From Aristolochia californica (Eukaryota; Streptophyta; Magnoliopsida; Piperales; Aristolochiaceae): a stretch of 64,000 nucleotides of DNA. This document shows, piece by piece, positions 13,065-24,398 of the stretch (its first letter is position 1; each line of letters starts with the position of its first letter). The translations under genes and the position numbers were made by a program. Under the pieces are notes generated by a model. The model saw nothing but the letters and a program-made list of their open reading frames with translations. It was not told the DNA's origin and made no database searches. The stretch is taken from NCBI GenBank assembly GCA_029961685.1, contig JARWKL010000015.1:18040801-18104800 (forward strand). Reading direction: 5' to 3'.

Positions 13065-13535
13065 GTGGTTGGATATTTACCAGAGCCAAACAACCCACTT
13101 TTTGCCTATTGTTCAAAATCACAGATACTTTTTGGAATTATCTCTCTCAACATTTGTGCATTTCCATTTTGGATGTTCAATTTTTTTTCAAATCCAAACT
13201 TGTCCCACTTTTCTTGTAAACAAAACGATCACAACAAAATGAAAATTTTAGAGTTCATGTATGCAAAAAAATTGAAAACTATAATAAATGTAACTGAAGA
13301 AAATTATTTCACGCACTAAAAATGAACTCCAAAGTTTTGTTTACTTTGTTTGGGAAATGACACTAGTGCAACCCCTAATAGATTGGGGGAATTTTACAAG
13401 AAAGAGATTGCTAATTGATCCTAACAAGTTTTAAATGTGGTGGATATGCATGCCAGAAACATGTTGAAGTTGCAAATGACCTAATGATCCAAAGATTTCT
13501 AGGAGTAGAAAAAAATTAAATTCTCAAGTTAACGT
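13065..13535 (+). repeat. Representative full-length monomer (U29, 471 bp)
   Basis: This unit shows the monomer anatomy. Relative positions are approximate: ccagagcc box 16-23; pyrimidine-rich stretch 30-160 with a T8 run near 117-124; ctcgtaaac-like box and aaaacgatcac near 145-165; A-tract atgcaaaaaaa near 196-207; ataataaatg near 217; ttcacgcac near 243; cactagt (a 6-base palindrome, actagt) near 297; gtggatatgcatgcc near 375, containing the palindromes atgcat and gcatgc; gttgaag near 402; and the gttaac-like box near the end (altered in some units). The front half is Y-rich and the middle is A-rich on the + strand. The long A and T tracts could bend DNA, but no phasing was measured. No CENP-B-box-like core is visible. 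Confidence 0.9.
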
Positions 13536-14952
13536 GTGGTTGGATATTTACCAGAGTCAAACTACACACTTTTTGCCTATCCTTCAAAATCACAGATACT
13601 TTTTGGAATTATCTCTCTCAGCAGTTGTGCATTTCCATTTTGGATGTTCAATTTCTTTTTCAAATCCAAACTTCTCCCACTTTTCTCGTTAGCAAAATGA
13701 TCACAACAAAATGAAAATTTTAGAGTTTATGTTTGCAAAAAAAATTGAAAACTATAATAAAGTTAAGTGAAGGAAATTATTTCATGCACTAAAAATGAAC
13801 TCCAAAGTTTTGTTATCCATGTTTGGGAAATTCCACTAGTATAACCTATAATAGCATCATGGAATTTTATAAGAAAGATATTTCTAATTGATCTTAACAT
13901 GTTTTAAATGTGGTGGATATGCATGCAAGAAACATGTTAAAGATGGAAATAGCCTAATGATCCAAAAATTTCAAGGAGTGGAAAAAAAATAAATTCTCAA
14001 GTTAACATCTGGTTGTATATTTACCAGAGCCAAACAACCCACTTTTTGCCTATCCTTCAAAATCACAGATACTTTTTGGAATTATCTCTCTCATCATTTT
14101 CGCATTTCCTTTTTGGATGTTCAATTTTTTTCAAACCCAAACTTGTCCCACATTTCTCGTAAACAAAACGATCATAACAAATTAAAAATTTTGGAGTTCA
14201 TCTATGCAAAAAAATTTAAAAACTATAGTAAATGTAAGTGAAGAAAATAATTTCACGCTCTACAAATGAACTTCAATGTTTTGTTATCCATGTTTGGGAA
14301 ATTCCACTAGTACTACCACAAGTAGCTTGGTGGAAATATATATGAAAGAGATTTCTAACTGATCCTAACTTGTTTTAAATGTGGTGGATATGCATGCCAG
14401 AAACATCTTGAAGAAGCAAATCACCTAATGTTCCAAAAATTTCAAGGAGTAGAAAAAAATTAAATTCTCAAGTTAACGTGTGGTTGGATATTTCCTAGGG
14501 CCAAACAACCCACTTTTTGCCTATCCTTCAAAATCAAAGATACATTTTGGAATTATCTTTCACATTATTTGTGCATTTCCATTTTGGATGTTAAAGTTTT
14601 TTTTCAAATCCAAACCCTTCCCAGTTTTCACGTAAACAAAACGATCACCACAAAATGAAAATCTTAGAGTTCAAGTTTGCAAAAAAAATTTAAAACTATA
14701 ATAAATGTTAGTGAAGAAAAAATATTCACGCACTGAAAATGAACTCCAAAGTTTTGTTATCCATGTTTGGGAAATTCCACTAGTACAACCCCTAATAGCT
14801 TGGTGGAATTTTATAAGAAAGATATTTTTAATTTATTGTAACATGTTTTAAATGTGGTGTATATGCATGCCAGAAACATGTTGAAGATGCAAATGACCTA
14901 ATGATCCAAAAATATGAAGGAGTAGAAAAAAAATAAATTCTCAAGTTAACGT

Positions 14953-15869
14953 CTGGTTGGATATTACCAGAGCCAAACAACCCACTTTTTGTCTATCCTT
15001 CAAAATCACAGATACTTTTTGGAATTATCTTTCTCAGCATTTGTGCATTTCCATTTTGGATGTTCAAGATTTTTTTCAATTCCAAAATTTTCCCAATTTT
15101 GTCGTAAACATAACGATCACAACAAAATAAAAATTTTAGAGTTCATATATGATAAAATTTTTTGAAAACTATAATAAATGTAAGTGAATAAAAATGAACA
15201 CCATAGTTTTGTTATCCATGTTTGGGAGATTCCACTAGTACATCCCCTAATAGCTTTGTGGAATTTTATAAGAAAGAGATTTCTAATCCATCTTAACATG
15301 TTTTAAATGTGGTGGATATGCATGCCAGAAACATGTTGAAGATGCAAATGACCTAAAGTTCCAAAAATTTCAAGGAGTAGAAAAAAATTAAATTCTGAAG
15401 TTAACGAGTGGTTGGATATTTCTCAGGGCCAAACAACCTACTTTTTACCTCTCCTTCAAAATCACAAATACTTTTTGGAATTACCTCTCTAAGCCTTTGT
15501 GCATTTCCATTTTGGATGTTCAATTTTTTTTTTTCAAATCCAAACCCTTCCCACTTTTCCCGTAAACAAAACAATCACAACAAAATTAAAATTTTAGAGT
15601 TCATGTATGCAAAAAAATTTAGAGTTCATGTATAAAATTTTTTTCACGCACTAAAAATGAACTCCAAAGTTTTGTTTCCATGATTGGGAAATTCCACTAG
15701 TACAGCCCCTAATAGTTTGGTGAAATTTTATAAGAAAGAGATTTCTAATTTATCCCAACATGTTTTAAATGCGGTGGATATGCATGCCAGAAACATGTTG
15801 AAGATGCAAATGACCTAATGATCCAAAAATTTCAAAGAGAAGAAAAAAATTAAATTCTCAAGTTAATGT
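14953..15869 (+). repeat. U33-U34: small deletion followed by a short internal duplication
   Basis: U33 is 455 bp because gtaagtgaataaaaatgaac at about 15180-15199 lacks the attatttcacgcac stretch. U34 has tttagagttcatgtat twice, at 15593-15608 and 15618-15633. The second copy then runs into aaaattttttt and ttcacgcac, so the usual tttgaaaactataataaatg segment is missing. This looks like a small rearrangement with replacement. Overall U34 is 462 bp. Confidence 0.85.
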
Positions 15870-16812
15870 GTGGTTAGATATTTACAAGAGCCAAAAAACC
15901 CACTTTTTGCCTACCCTTCAAAATCACAAATACTTTTTGGAATTATCTCTCTCAGCATTTGTGCATTTCCATTTTGGATGTTCAATTTTTTTTTCAAATC
16001 CAAACTTGCCCCACTTTTCTCTTAAACAAAACGATCACAACAAAATGAAAATTTAGAGTTCATGTTTGCAAAAAAAAATTAAAACTATAATAAATGTAAG
16101 TGAAGAAAAATATTTCACACACTAAAAATGAACTCAATGTTTTGTTATCCATGTTTGGTAAATTCCACTAGTACAACCCCTAAGAGCATGACGGAATTTT
16201 ATAAGAAAGAAATTTCTAATTGATCCTAACATGTTTCAAATGTGGTGGAAATGCATGCCAGAAACATGTAGAAGATGCAAATGACCTAATGATCCAAAAA
16301 TATCAAGGAGTAGAAAAAAAATAAATTCTCAAGTTAACGTCTGGTTGTATATTTACCAGAGCCAAACAACCCAATTTTTGCTTATCCATCAAAATCACAG
16401 ATACTTTTTGAAATTATCTCTCTCAGCATTTGTACATTTCCATTTTGGATGTTCATTTTTTTTTCAAATACAAACTTGTCCCACTTTCTCCGTAAACGAA
16501 ACGATCACAACCAAATGAATATTTTAGAGTTCATGTATGCAAAAAAATTTGAAACTATAATAAATGTAACTGATGAAAATTAATTCACGCACTAAAACTG
16601 AACTCGAAAGTTTTGTTATCCAAGTTTGGGAAATGCCACTAGTACAACCCCTAATAGCTTGGTGGAATTTTATATAAGAAAGAGATTTGTAAATTATCCT
16701 AACATGATTTAAATGTGGTGGATATGCATGCAAGAAACACGTTCAAGATGCAAATGACCTAATGATCAAAAAATTTCAACGAGTAGAAAAAATTAAATTC
16801 CCAAGTTAACAT

Positions 16813-17281
16813 GTGGTTGGATACTTTCCAGAGCCAAACAACCCACTTTTTTTCTACCCTTCAAAATCACGTATATATTTTTGAATTATCTCTCTCAGCA
16901 TTTGTGCATTTTCATTTTCGATGTTCAATTTTTTTTCAAATCCAAACTTGTTCCACATTTCTTGTAAACCAAACGATCACAAAAAAATGAAAATTTTAGA
17001 GTTCTTGTTTGAAAAATATTTGAAAAATATAATAAATTTAAGAGAAGAAAATTATTTCACGGACTAAAATGAACTCCAAAGTTTTGTTATCCATGTTTGG
17101 GAAATTCCACTAGTACAACCCCTAATAGCTTGATGGAATTTTTTAAGAAAGAGATTTGAAAATTATCCTAACATGATTTAAACGTGGTGGATATGCATGC
17201 AAGAAACATGTTGAAGATGCAAATTAACTAATGATCCAAAACTTTTAAGGTGTAGAAAGAAATAAATTCCCAAGTTAACTC
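16813..17281 (+). repeat. Undeleted D-like monomer U37 at the left edge of the compact HOR
   Basis: U37 carries D-type features: gtatatatttttgaattatc, cattttcgatgttc and aaaaaaatgaaaa. Its tail is the one that precedes A units (ccaaaacttttaaggtgtag). Unlike D1-D6 it is full length (469 bp) and retains ttcacggac and ccactagtac. It resembles the precursor of the deleted D and marks the left border of the compact HOR block. Confidence 0.75.
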
Positions 17282-19056
17282 GTGGTTGGATATTTACCAG
17301 AGCCCAACAACCCAATTTTTGGCTATCCTTCAAAATCACAGATACTTTTTGGAATTTTCTCTCTCAGCCTTTGTGCATTTCCATCTTGGATGTTAAATTT
17401 TTTTTCAAATCCAAACTTGTCCCACTTTTTTCGTAAAAAAACCGATCACAACAAAATGAAAATTTTAGAGTTCAAGTTTGAAAAAAATTTGAAAAATATA
17501 ATAAATGTAAGTGAAGAAAATTATTTCACGCACTAAAAATGAACTCCAAAGTTTTGTTATCCATGTTTGGGAAATTCCACTAGTACAACCCCTAATAGCT
17601 TTATGGATTTTTTAAGAAAGAGATTTCTAATTGATCCTAACAAGTTTTAAATGTGGTTTATATGCATACCAAAAACATGCTGAAGATGCAAATGACCTAA
17701 TGATCCAAAAATTTCAAGGAGTAGAAAAAAATTAAATTCTCAAGTTAACGTGTGGTTTCATATTTTCCGTAGCCAAACAACCCACTTTTTTCCTATCCTT
17801 CAAAATCACAGATACTTTTTGGAATTATCTCTCGCAGGATTTGTACATTGCCATTTTGGATGTTCAATTTTTTTTAAAATCCAAACTTATCCCACTTTTC
17901 TCGTAAACAAAACGATCAGAACAAAATGAAAATTTTAGAGTTCATGTATGCAAAATAATTTGAAAACTATAATAAATGTATGTGAAGAAAATTATTTCAC
18001 GCACTAAAAATGAAATCGAAAGTTTTGTTATCCAATGTTTGGGAAATTCCACTAGTACAACCCCTAATAGCTTGGTGGAATTTTATAAGAAAGAGATTTG
18101 TAATTGATCCTAACATGTTTTAAATGTGGTGGATAAGCATGCTAGAAAGATGTTGAAGATGCAAATGACCTAATGATCCAAAAATTTCAAGGAGTAGAAA
18201 AAACTTAAATTCTCAAGTTAACGTGTGGTTGGATATTTACCAGAGCCAAACAACCCACTTTTTGCCTATCCTTCAAAATCGCAGATACTTTGGGGAATTA
18301 TCTCTCTCAACACTTGTGCATTTCCATTTTGGATGTTCAATTTATTTTCAAATCCAAACCTGTCCCACTTTTCACGTAAACAAAAGGATCACAACGATAT
18401 GAAAAATATAGACTTCAGACAAAAAAAATTGAAAATTAAAATAAATGTAAGTGAAGAAAATTATTTCACGCACTAAAAATTAACTCCAAAGTTTGTTATC
18501 CATGTTTGGGAAATTCCACTAGTACAACCCCTAATAGCTTGGTGGAATTTTAAAAGAAAGATATTTGTACATTATCCTAACATGATTTAAATGTGGTGGA
18601 TATGCATGCAAGAAACATGTTGAAGATGCAAATGACCTAATGATCCAAAAATTTGAATGAGTAGAAAAAATTAAATTCACAAGTTAACGTGTAGTTTGAT
18701 ATTTGCCAGAGCCAAACAACCCACTTTTTGCCTATCCTTCAATATCACAGATATATTTTGGAATTATCTCTCTCAGCATTTGTGCATTTCCGTTTTCGAT
18801 GTTCAATTTTTTTTCAAATCCAAACTTGTCCCTCTTTTGTCGTAAATGAAACGATCACAAAAAAATGAATATTTTAGAGTTCATGTTTGAAAAAAATTAT
18901 AAAACTATAATAAATGTAAGTGAAGAAGATTTCTAATTCATCCTAACATGTTTTAAATGTGGTGGATATGCATGCTAGAAAGATGTTGAAGATCCAAATG
19001 ACCTAATGATCCAAAACTTTTAAGGTGTAGAAAGAAAGAAATTCCAAAGTTAACGC
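17282..19056 (+). repeat. Compact HOR copy 1 (A1-B1-C1-D1, 1775 bp)
   Basis: Subunits start at A 17282, B 17752, C 18225 and D 18691. A is marked by cccaacaacccaatttttgg and cagcctttg. B is marked by gtttcatattttccgtagcc, gcaggattt and aaatcgaaag. C is marked by caacacttgtgc, tcaatttattttc and aaaggatcacaacgatatg. D is marked by gtagtttgatatttgcc, cgttttcgatg and a 106 bp deletion. C1 lacks a short stretch (gacttcagac, where other copies read gacttcatgtatgac), which accounts for the shorter period. Confidence 0.93.
18691..19056 (+). repeat. Shortened D monomer (366 bp) fixed in the compact HOR
   Basis: D reads gtaagtgaag directly into aagatttctaattc. It has lost about 106 bp from the A-rich gaagaaaatta to aagaaagagattt, including the ttcacgcac, atgtttggg and ccactagtac boxes. 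The same junction occurs in D2 (20472-20837), D3 (22253-22618), D4 (24034-24398), D5 (25813-26179) and D6 (27596-27962). One deletion was therefore amplified with the HOR. Both sides carry aagaa-like sequence, but the exact shared junction is only about one base. Confidence 0.93.
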
Positions 19057-20837
19057 GTGGTTGGATATTTGCCAGAGCCCAACAACCCAATTTTTGGCTA
19101 TCCTTCAAAATCACAGATACTTTTTGGAATTATCTCTCTCAGCCTTTGTGCATTTCCATCTTGGATGTTAAATTTTTTTTCAAATCCAAACTTGTCCCAC
19201 TTTTTTCGTAAAAAAACCGATCACGACAAAATGAAAATTTTAGAGTTCAAGTTTGAAAAAAATTTGAAAACTATAATAAATGTAAGTGAAGAAAATTATT
19301 TCACGCACTAAAAATGAACTCCAAAGTTTTGTTATCCATGTTTGGGAAATTCCACTAGTACAACCCCTAATGGCTTGATGGACTTTTTAAGAAAGAGATT
19401 TCTTATTGATCCTAACATGTTTTAAATGTGGTTTATATGCATGCCAAAAACATGTTGAAGAGGCATATGACCTAATGATCCAAAAATTTCAAGGAGTAGA
19501 AAAAAATTAAATTCTCAAGTTAACGTGTGGTTTCATATTTGCCGTAGCCAAACAACCGACTTTTTTCCTATCCTTCAAAATCACAGATACTTTTTGGAAT
19601 TATCTCTTGCAGGATTTGTAAATTGACATTTTGGATGTTCAATTTTTTTTAAAATCCAAACTTATCCCACTTTTCTCGTAAACAAAACGATCAGAACAAA
19701 ATGAAAATTTTAGAGTTCATGTATGCAAAAGAATTTGAAAACTATAATAAATGTATGTGAAGAAAATTATTTCACGCACTAAAAATGAAATCGAAAGTTT
19801 TGTTATCCAATGTTTGGGAAATTCCACTAGTACAACCCCTAATAGCTTGGTGGAATTTTATAAGAAAGAGATTTGTAATTGATCCTAACATGTTTTAAAT
19901 GTGGTGGATAAGCATGCTAGAAAGATGTTGAAGATGCAAATGACCTAATGATCCAAAAATTTCAAGGAGTAGAAAAAACTTAAATTCTCAAGTTAACGTG
20001 CGGTTGGATATTTACCAGAGCCAAACAAACCACTTTTTGCCTATCCTTCAAAATCGCAGATACTTTTGGGAATTATCTCTCTCAACACTTGTGCATTTCC
20101 ATTTTGGATGTTCAATTTATTTTCAAATCCAAACCTGTCTCACTTTTCACGTAAACAAAAGGATCACAACGATATGAAAAATATAGACTTCATGTATGAC
20201 AAAAAAAATTGAAAATTAAAATAAATGTAAGTGAAGAAAATTATTTCACGCACTAAAAATTAACTCCAAAGTTTTGTTATCCATGTTTGGGAAATTCCAC
20301 TAGTACAACCCCTAATAGCTTGGTGGAATTTTAAAAGAAAGATATTTGTACATTATCCTAACATGATTTAAATGTGGTGGATATGCATGCAAGAAACATG
20401 TTGAAGATGCAAATGACCTAATGATCCAAAAATTTGAATGAGTAGAAAAAATTAAATTCACAAGTTAACGTGTAGTTTGATATTTGCCAGAGCCAAACAA
20501 CCCACTTTTTGCCTATCCTTCAATATCACAGATATATTTTGGAATTATCTCTCTCAGCATTTGTACATTTCCGTTTTCGATGTTCAATTTTTTTTCAAAT
20601 CCAACCTTGTCCCTCTTTTGTCGTAAATGAAACGATCACAAAAAAATGAATATTTTAGAGTTCATGTTTGAAAAAAATTATAAAACTATAATAAATGTAA
20701 GTGAAGAAGATTTCTAATTCATCCCAACATGTTTTAAATGTGGTGGATATGCATGCTAGAAAGATGTTGAAGATGCAAATGACCTAATGATCCAAAACTT
20801 TTAAGGTGTAGAAAGAAAGAAATTCCAAAATTAACGC
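19057..20837 (+). repeat. Compact HOR copy 2 (A2-B2-C2-D2, 1781 bp)
   Basis: Subunits start at 19057, 19527, 20000 and 20472 and carry the A, B, C and D marks in the same order. The copy is nearly identical to copy 3. In the A monomers I find only two differences over 470 bp (at 19225 and at 21265 of the next copy). This homogeneity far exceeds that between adjacent monomers. Confidence 0.95.
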
Positions 20838-22618
20838 GTGGTTGGATATTTGCCAGAGCCCAACAACCCAATTTTTGGCTATCCTTCAAAATCACAGATA
20901 CTTTTTGGAATTATCTCTCTCAGCCTTTGTGCATTTCCATCTTGGATGTTAAATTTTTTTTCAAATCCAAACTTGTCCCACTTTTTTCGTAAAAAAACCG
21001 ATCACAACAAAATGAAAATTTTAGAGTTCAAGTTTGAAAAAAATTTGAAAACTATAATAAATGTAAGTGAAGAAAATTATTTCACGCACTAAAAATGAAC
21101 TCCAAAGTTTTGTTATCCATGTTTGGGAAATTCCACTAGTACAACCCCTAATGGCTTGATGGACTTTTTAAGAAAGAGATTTCTTATTGATCCTAACATG
21201 TTTTAAATGTGGTTTATATGCATGCCAAAAACATGTTGAAGAGGCATATGACCTAATGATCCAAGAATTTCAAGGAGTAGAAAAAAATTAAATTCTCAAG
21301 TTAACGTGTGGTTTCATATTTGCCGTAGCCAAACAACCCACTTTTTTCCTATCCTTCAAAATCACAGATACTTTTTGGAATTATCTCTTGCAGGATTTGT
21401 AAATTGACATTTTGGATGTTCAATTTTTTTTAAAATCCAAACTTATCCCACTTTTCTCGTAAACAAAACGATCAGAACAAAATGAAAATTTTAGAGTTCA
21501 TGTATGCAAAAGAATTTGAAAACTATAATAAATGTATGTGAAGAAAATTAGTTCACGCACTAAAAATGAAATCGAAAGTTTTATTATCCAATGTTTGGGA
21601 AATTCCACTAGTACAACCCCTAATAGCTTGGTGGAATTTTATAAGAAAGAGATTTGTAATTGATCCTAACATGTTTTAAATGTGGTGGATAAGCATGCTA
21701 GAAAGATGTTGAAGATGCAAATGACCTAATGATCCAAAAATTTCAAGGAGTAGAAAAAACTTAAATTCTCAAGTTAACGTGGGGTTGGATATTTCCCAGA
21801 GCCAAACAAACCACTTTTTGCCTATCCTTCAAAATCGCAGATACTTTTGGGAATTATCTCTCTCAACACTTGTGCATTTCCATTTTGGATGTTCAATTTA
21901 TTTTCAAATCCAAACCTGTCTCACTTTTCACGTAAACAAAAGGATCACAACGATATGAAAAATATAGACTTCATGTATGACAAAAAAAATTGAAAATTAA
22001 AATAAATGTAAGTGAAGAAAATTATTTCACGCACTAAAAATTAACTCCAAAGTTTTGTTATCCATGTTTGGGAAATTCCACTAGTACAACCCCTAATAGC
22101 TTGGTGGAATTTTAAAAGAAAGATATTTGTACATTATCCTAACATGATTTAAATGTGGTGGATATGCATGCAAGAAACATGTTGAAGATGCAAATGACCT
22201 AATGATCCAAAAATTTGAATGAGTAGAAAAAATTAAATTCACAAGTTAACGTGTAGTTTGATATTTGCCAGAGCCAAACAACCCACTTTTTGCCTATCCT
22301 TCAATATCACAGATATATTTTGGAATTATCTCTCTCAGCATTTGTGCATTTCCGTTTTCGATGTTCAATTTTTTTTCAAATCCAAACTTGTCCCTCTTTT
22401 GTCGTAAATGAAACGATCACAAAAAAATGAATATTTTAGAGTTCATGTTTGAAAAAAATTATAAAACTATAATAAATGTAAGTGAAGAAGATTTCTAATT
22501 CATCCTAACATGTTTTAAATGTGGTGGATATGCATGCTAGAAAGATGTTGAAGATGCAAATGACCTAATGATCCAAAACTTTTAAGGTGTAGAAAGAAAG
22601 AAATTCCAAAATTAACGC
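20838..22618 (+). repeat. Compact HOR copy 3 (A3-B3-C3-D3, 1781 bp)
   Basis: Subunits start at 20838, 21308, 21781 and 22253. Order, lengths and diagnostic variants equal those of copy 2, with scattered single-base changes such as ttagttcac at 21548 and a gggg at the start of C3. Confidence 0.95.
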
Positions 22619-24398
22619 GTGGTTGGATATTTGCCAGAGCCCAACAACCCAATTTTTGGCTATCCTTCAAAATCACAGATACTTTTTGGAATTATCTCTC
22701 TCAGCCTTTGTGCATTTCCATCTTGGATGTTAAATTTTTTTTCAAATCCAGACTTGTCCCACTTTTTTCGTAAAAAAAACGATCACAACAAAATGAAAAT
22801 TTTAGAGTTCTAGTTTGAAAAAAATTTGAAAACTATAATAAATGTAAGTGAAGAAAATTATTTCACGCACTAAAAATGAACTCCAAAGTTTTGTTATCCA
22901 TGTTTGGGAAATTCCACTAGTACAACCCCTAATAGCTTGATGGACTTTTTAAGAAAGAGATTTCTTATTGATCCTAACATGTTTTAAATGTGGTTTATAT
23001 GCATGCCAAAAAGATGTTGAAGAGGCATATGACCTAATGATCCAAAAATTTCAAGGAGTAGAAAAAAATTAAATTCTCAAGTTAACGTGTGGTTTCATAT
23101 TTTCCGTAGCCAAACAACCCACTTTTTTCCTATCCTTCAAAATCACAGATACTTTTTGGAATTATCTCTCGCAGGATTTGTACATTGACATTTTGGATGT
23201 TCAATTTTTTTTAAAATCCAAACTTATCCCACTTTTCTCGTAAACAAAACGATCAGAACAAAATGAAAATTTTAGAGTTCATGTATGCAAAAGAATTTGA
23301 AAACTATAATAAATGTTTGTGAAGAAAATTATTTCACGCACTAAAAATGAAATCGAAAGTTTTGTTATCCAATGTTTGGGAAATTCCACTAGTACAACCC
23401 CTAATAGCTTGGTGGAATTTTATAAGAAAGAGATTTGTAATTGATCCTAACATGTTTTAAATGTGGTGGATAAGCATGCTAGAAAGATGTTGAAGATGCA
23501 AATGACCTAATGATCCAAAAATTTCAAGGAGTAGAAAAAACTTAAATTCTCAAGTTAATGTGTGGTTGGATATTTACCAGAGCCAAACAACCCACTTTTT
23601 GCCTATCCTTCAAAATCGCAGATACTTTTGGGAATTATCTCTCTCAACACTTGTGCATTTCCATTTTGGATGTTCAATTTATTTTCAAATCCAAACCTGT
23701 CCCACTTTTCACGTAAACAAAAGGATCACAACGATATGAAAAATATAGACTTCATGTCTGACAAAAAAAATTGAAAATTAAAATAAATGTAAGTGAAGAA
23801 AATTATTTCACGCACTAAAAATTAACTCCAAAGTTTTGTTATCCATGTTTGGGAAATTCCACTAGTACAACCCCTAATAGCTTGGTGGAATTTTAAAAGA
23901 AAGATATTTGTACATTATCCAAACATGATTTAAATGTGGTGGATATGCATGCAAGAAACATGTTGAAGATGCAAATGACCTAATGATCCAAAAATTTCAT
24001 TGAGTAGAAAAAACTAAATTCACAAGTTAGCGTGTAGTTTGATATTTGCCAGAGCCAAACAACCCACTTTTTGCCTATCCTTCAATATCACAGATATATT
24101 TTGGAATTATCTCTCTCAGCATTTGTGCATTTCCGTTTTCGATGTTCAATTTTTTTTTAAATCCAAACTTTTCCCTCTTTTGTCGTAAATGAAACGATCA
24201 CAAAAAAATGAATATTTTAGAGTTCATGTTTGAAAAAATTATAAAACTATAATAAATGTAAGTGAAGAAGATTTCTAATTCATCATAACATGTTTTAAAT
24301 GCGGTGGATATGCATGCTAGAAAGATGTTGAAGATGCAAATGACCTAATGATCCAAAACTTTTAAGGTGTAGAAAGAAATAAATTCCAAAGTTAACGC
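22619..24398 (+). repeat. Compact HOR copy 4 (A4-B4-C4-D4, 1780 bp)
   Basis: Subunits start at 22619, 23089, 23562 and 24034. The copy belongs with copies 1-3: D4 has the gtagtttgatatttgcc start and cttcaatatcac. D4 is 365 bp, one base shorter in the A run after gtttg. Confidence 0.95.

Larger units (their letters stand above)
9304..16812 (+). repeat. Divergent monomer block U21-U36
   Basis: Unit starts are 9304, 9772, 10240, 10710, 11184, 11656, 12126, 12594, 13065, 13536, 14009, 14480, 14953, 15408, 15870 and 16341. Nearly all are 462-474 bp; U33 is 455 bp. Substitutions are scattered and I see no convincing local higher-order period. The last unit has the K-type end (tgtaaattatcctaacatga, gcaagaaaca) that precedes D-type units elsewhere, and it leads into the D-like U37. 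No genes or foreign insertions are seen. Confidence 0.88.

Noticed and set aside
13065..13535. CENP-B box in the monomer
   Set aside because: ctcgtaaacaaaacgatcac has some TCG/CGA resemblance, but there is no CGGG and the TTCG-N4-A-N2-CGGG pattern is not met on either strand.
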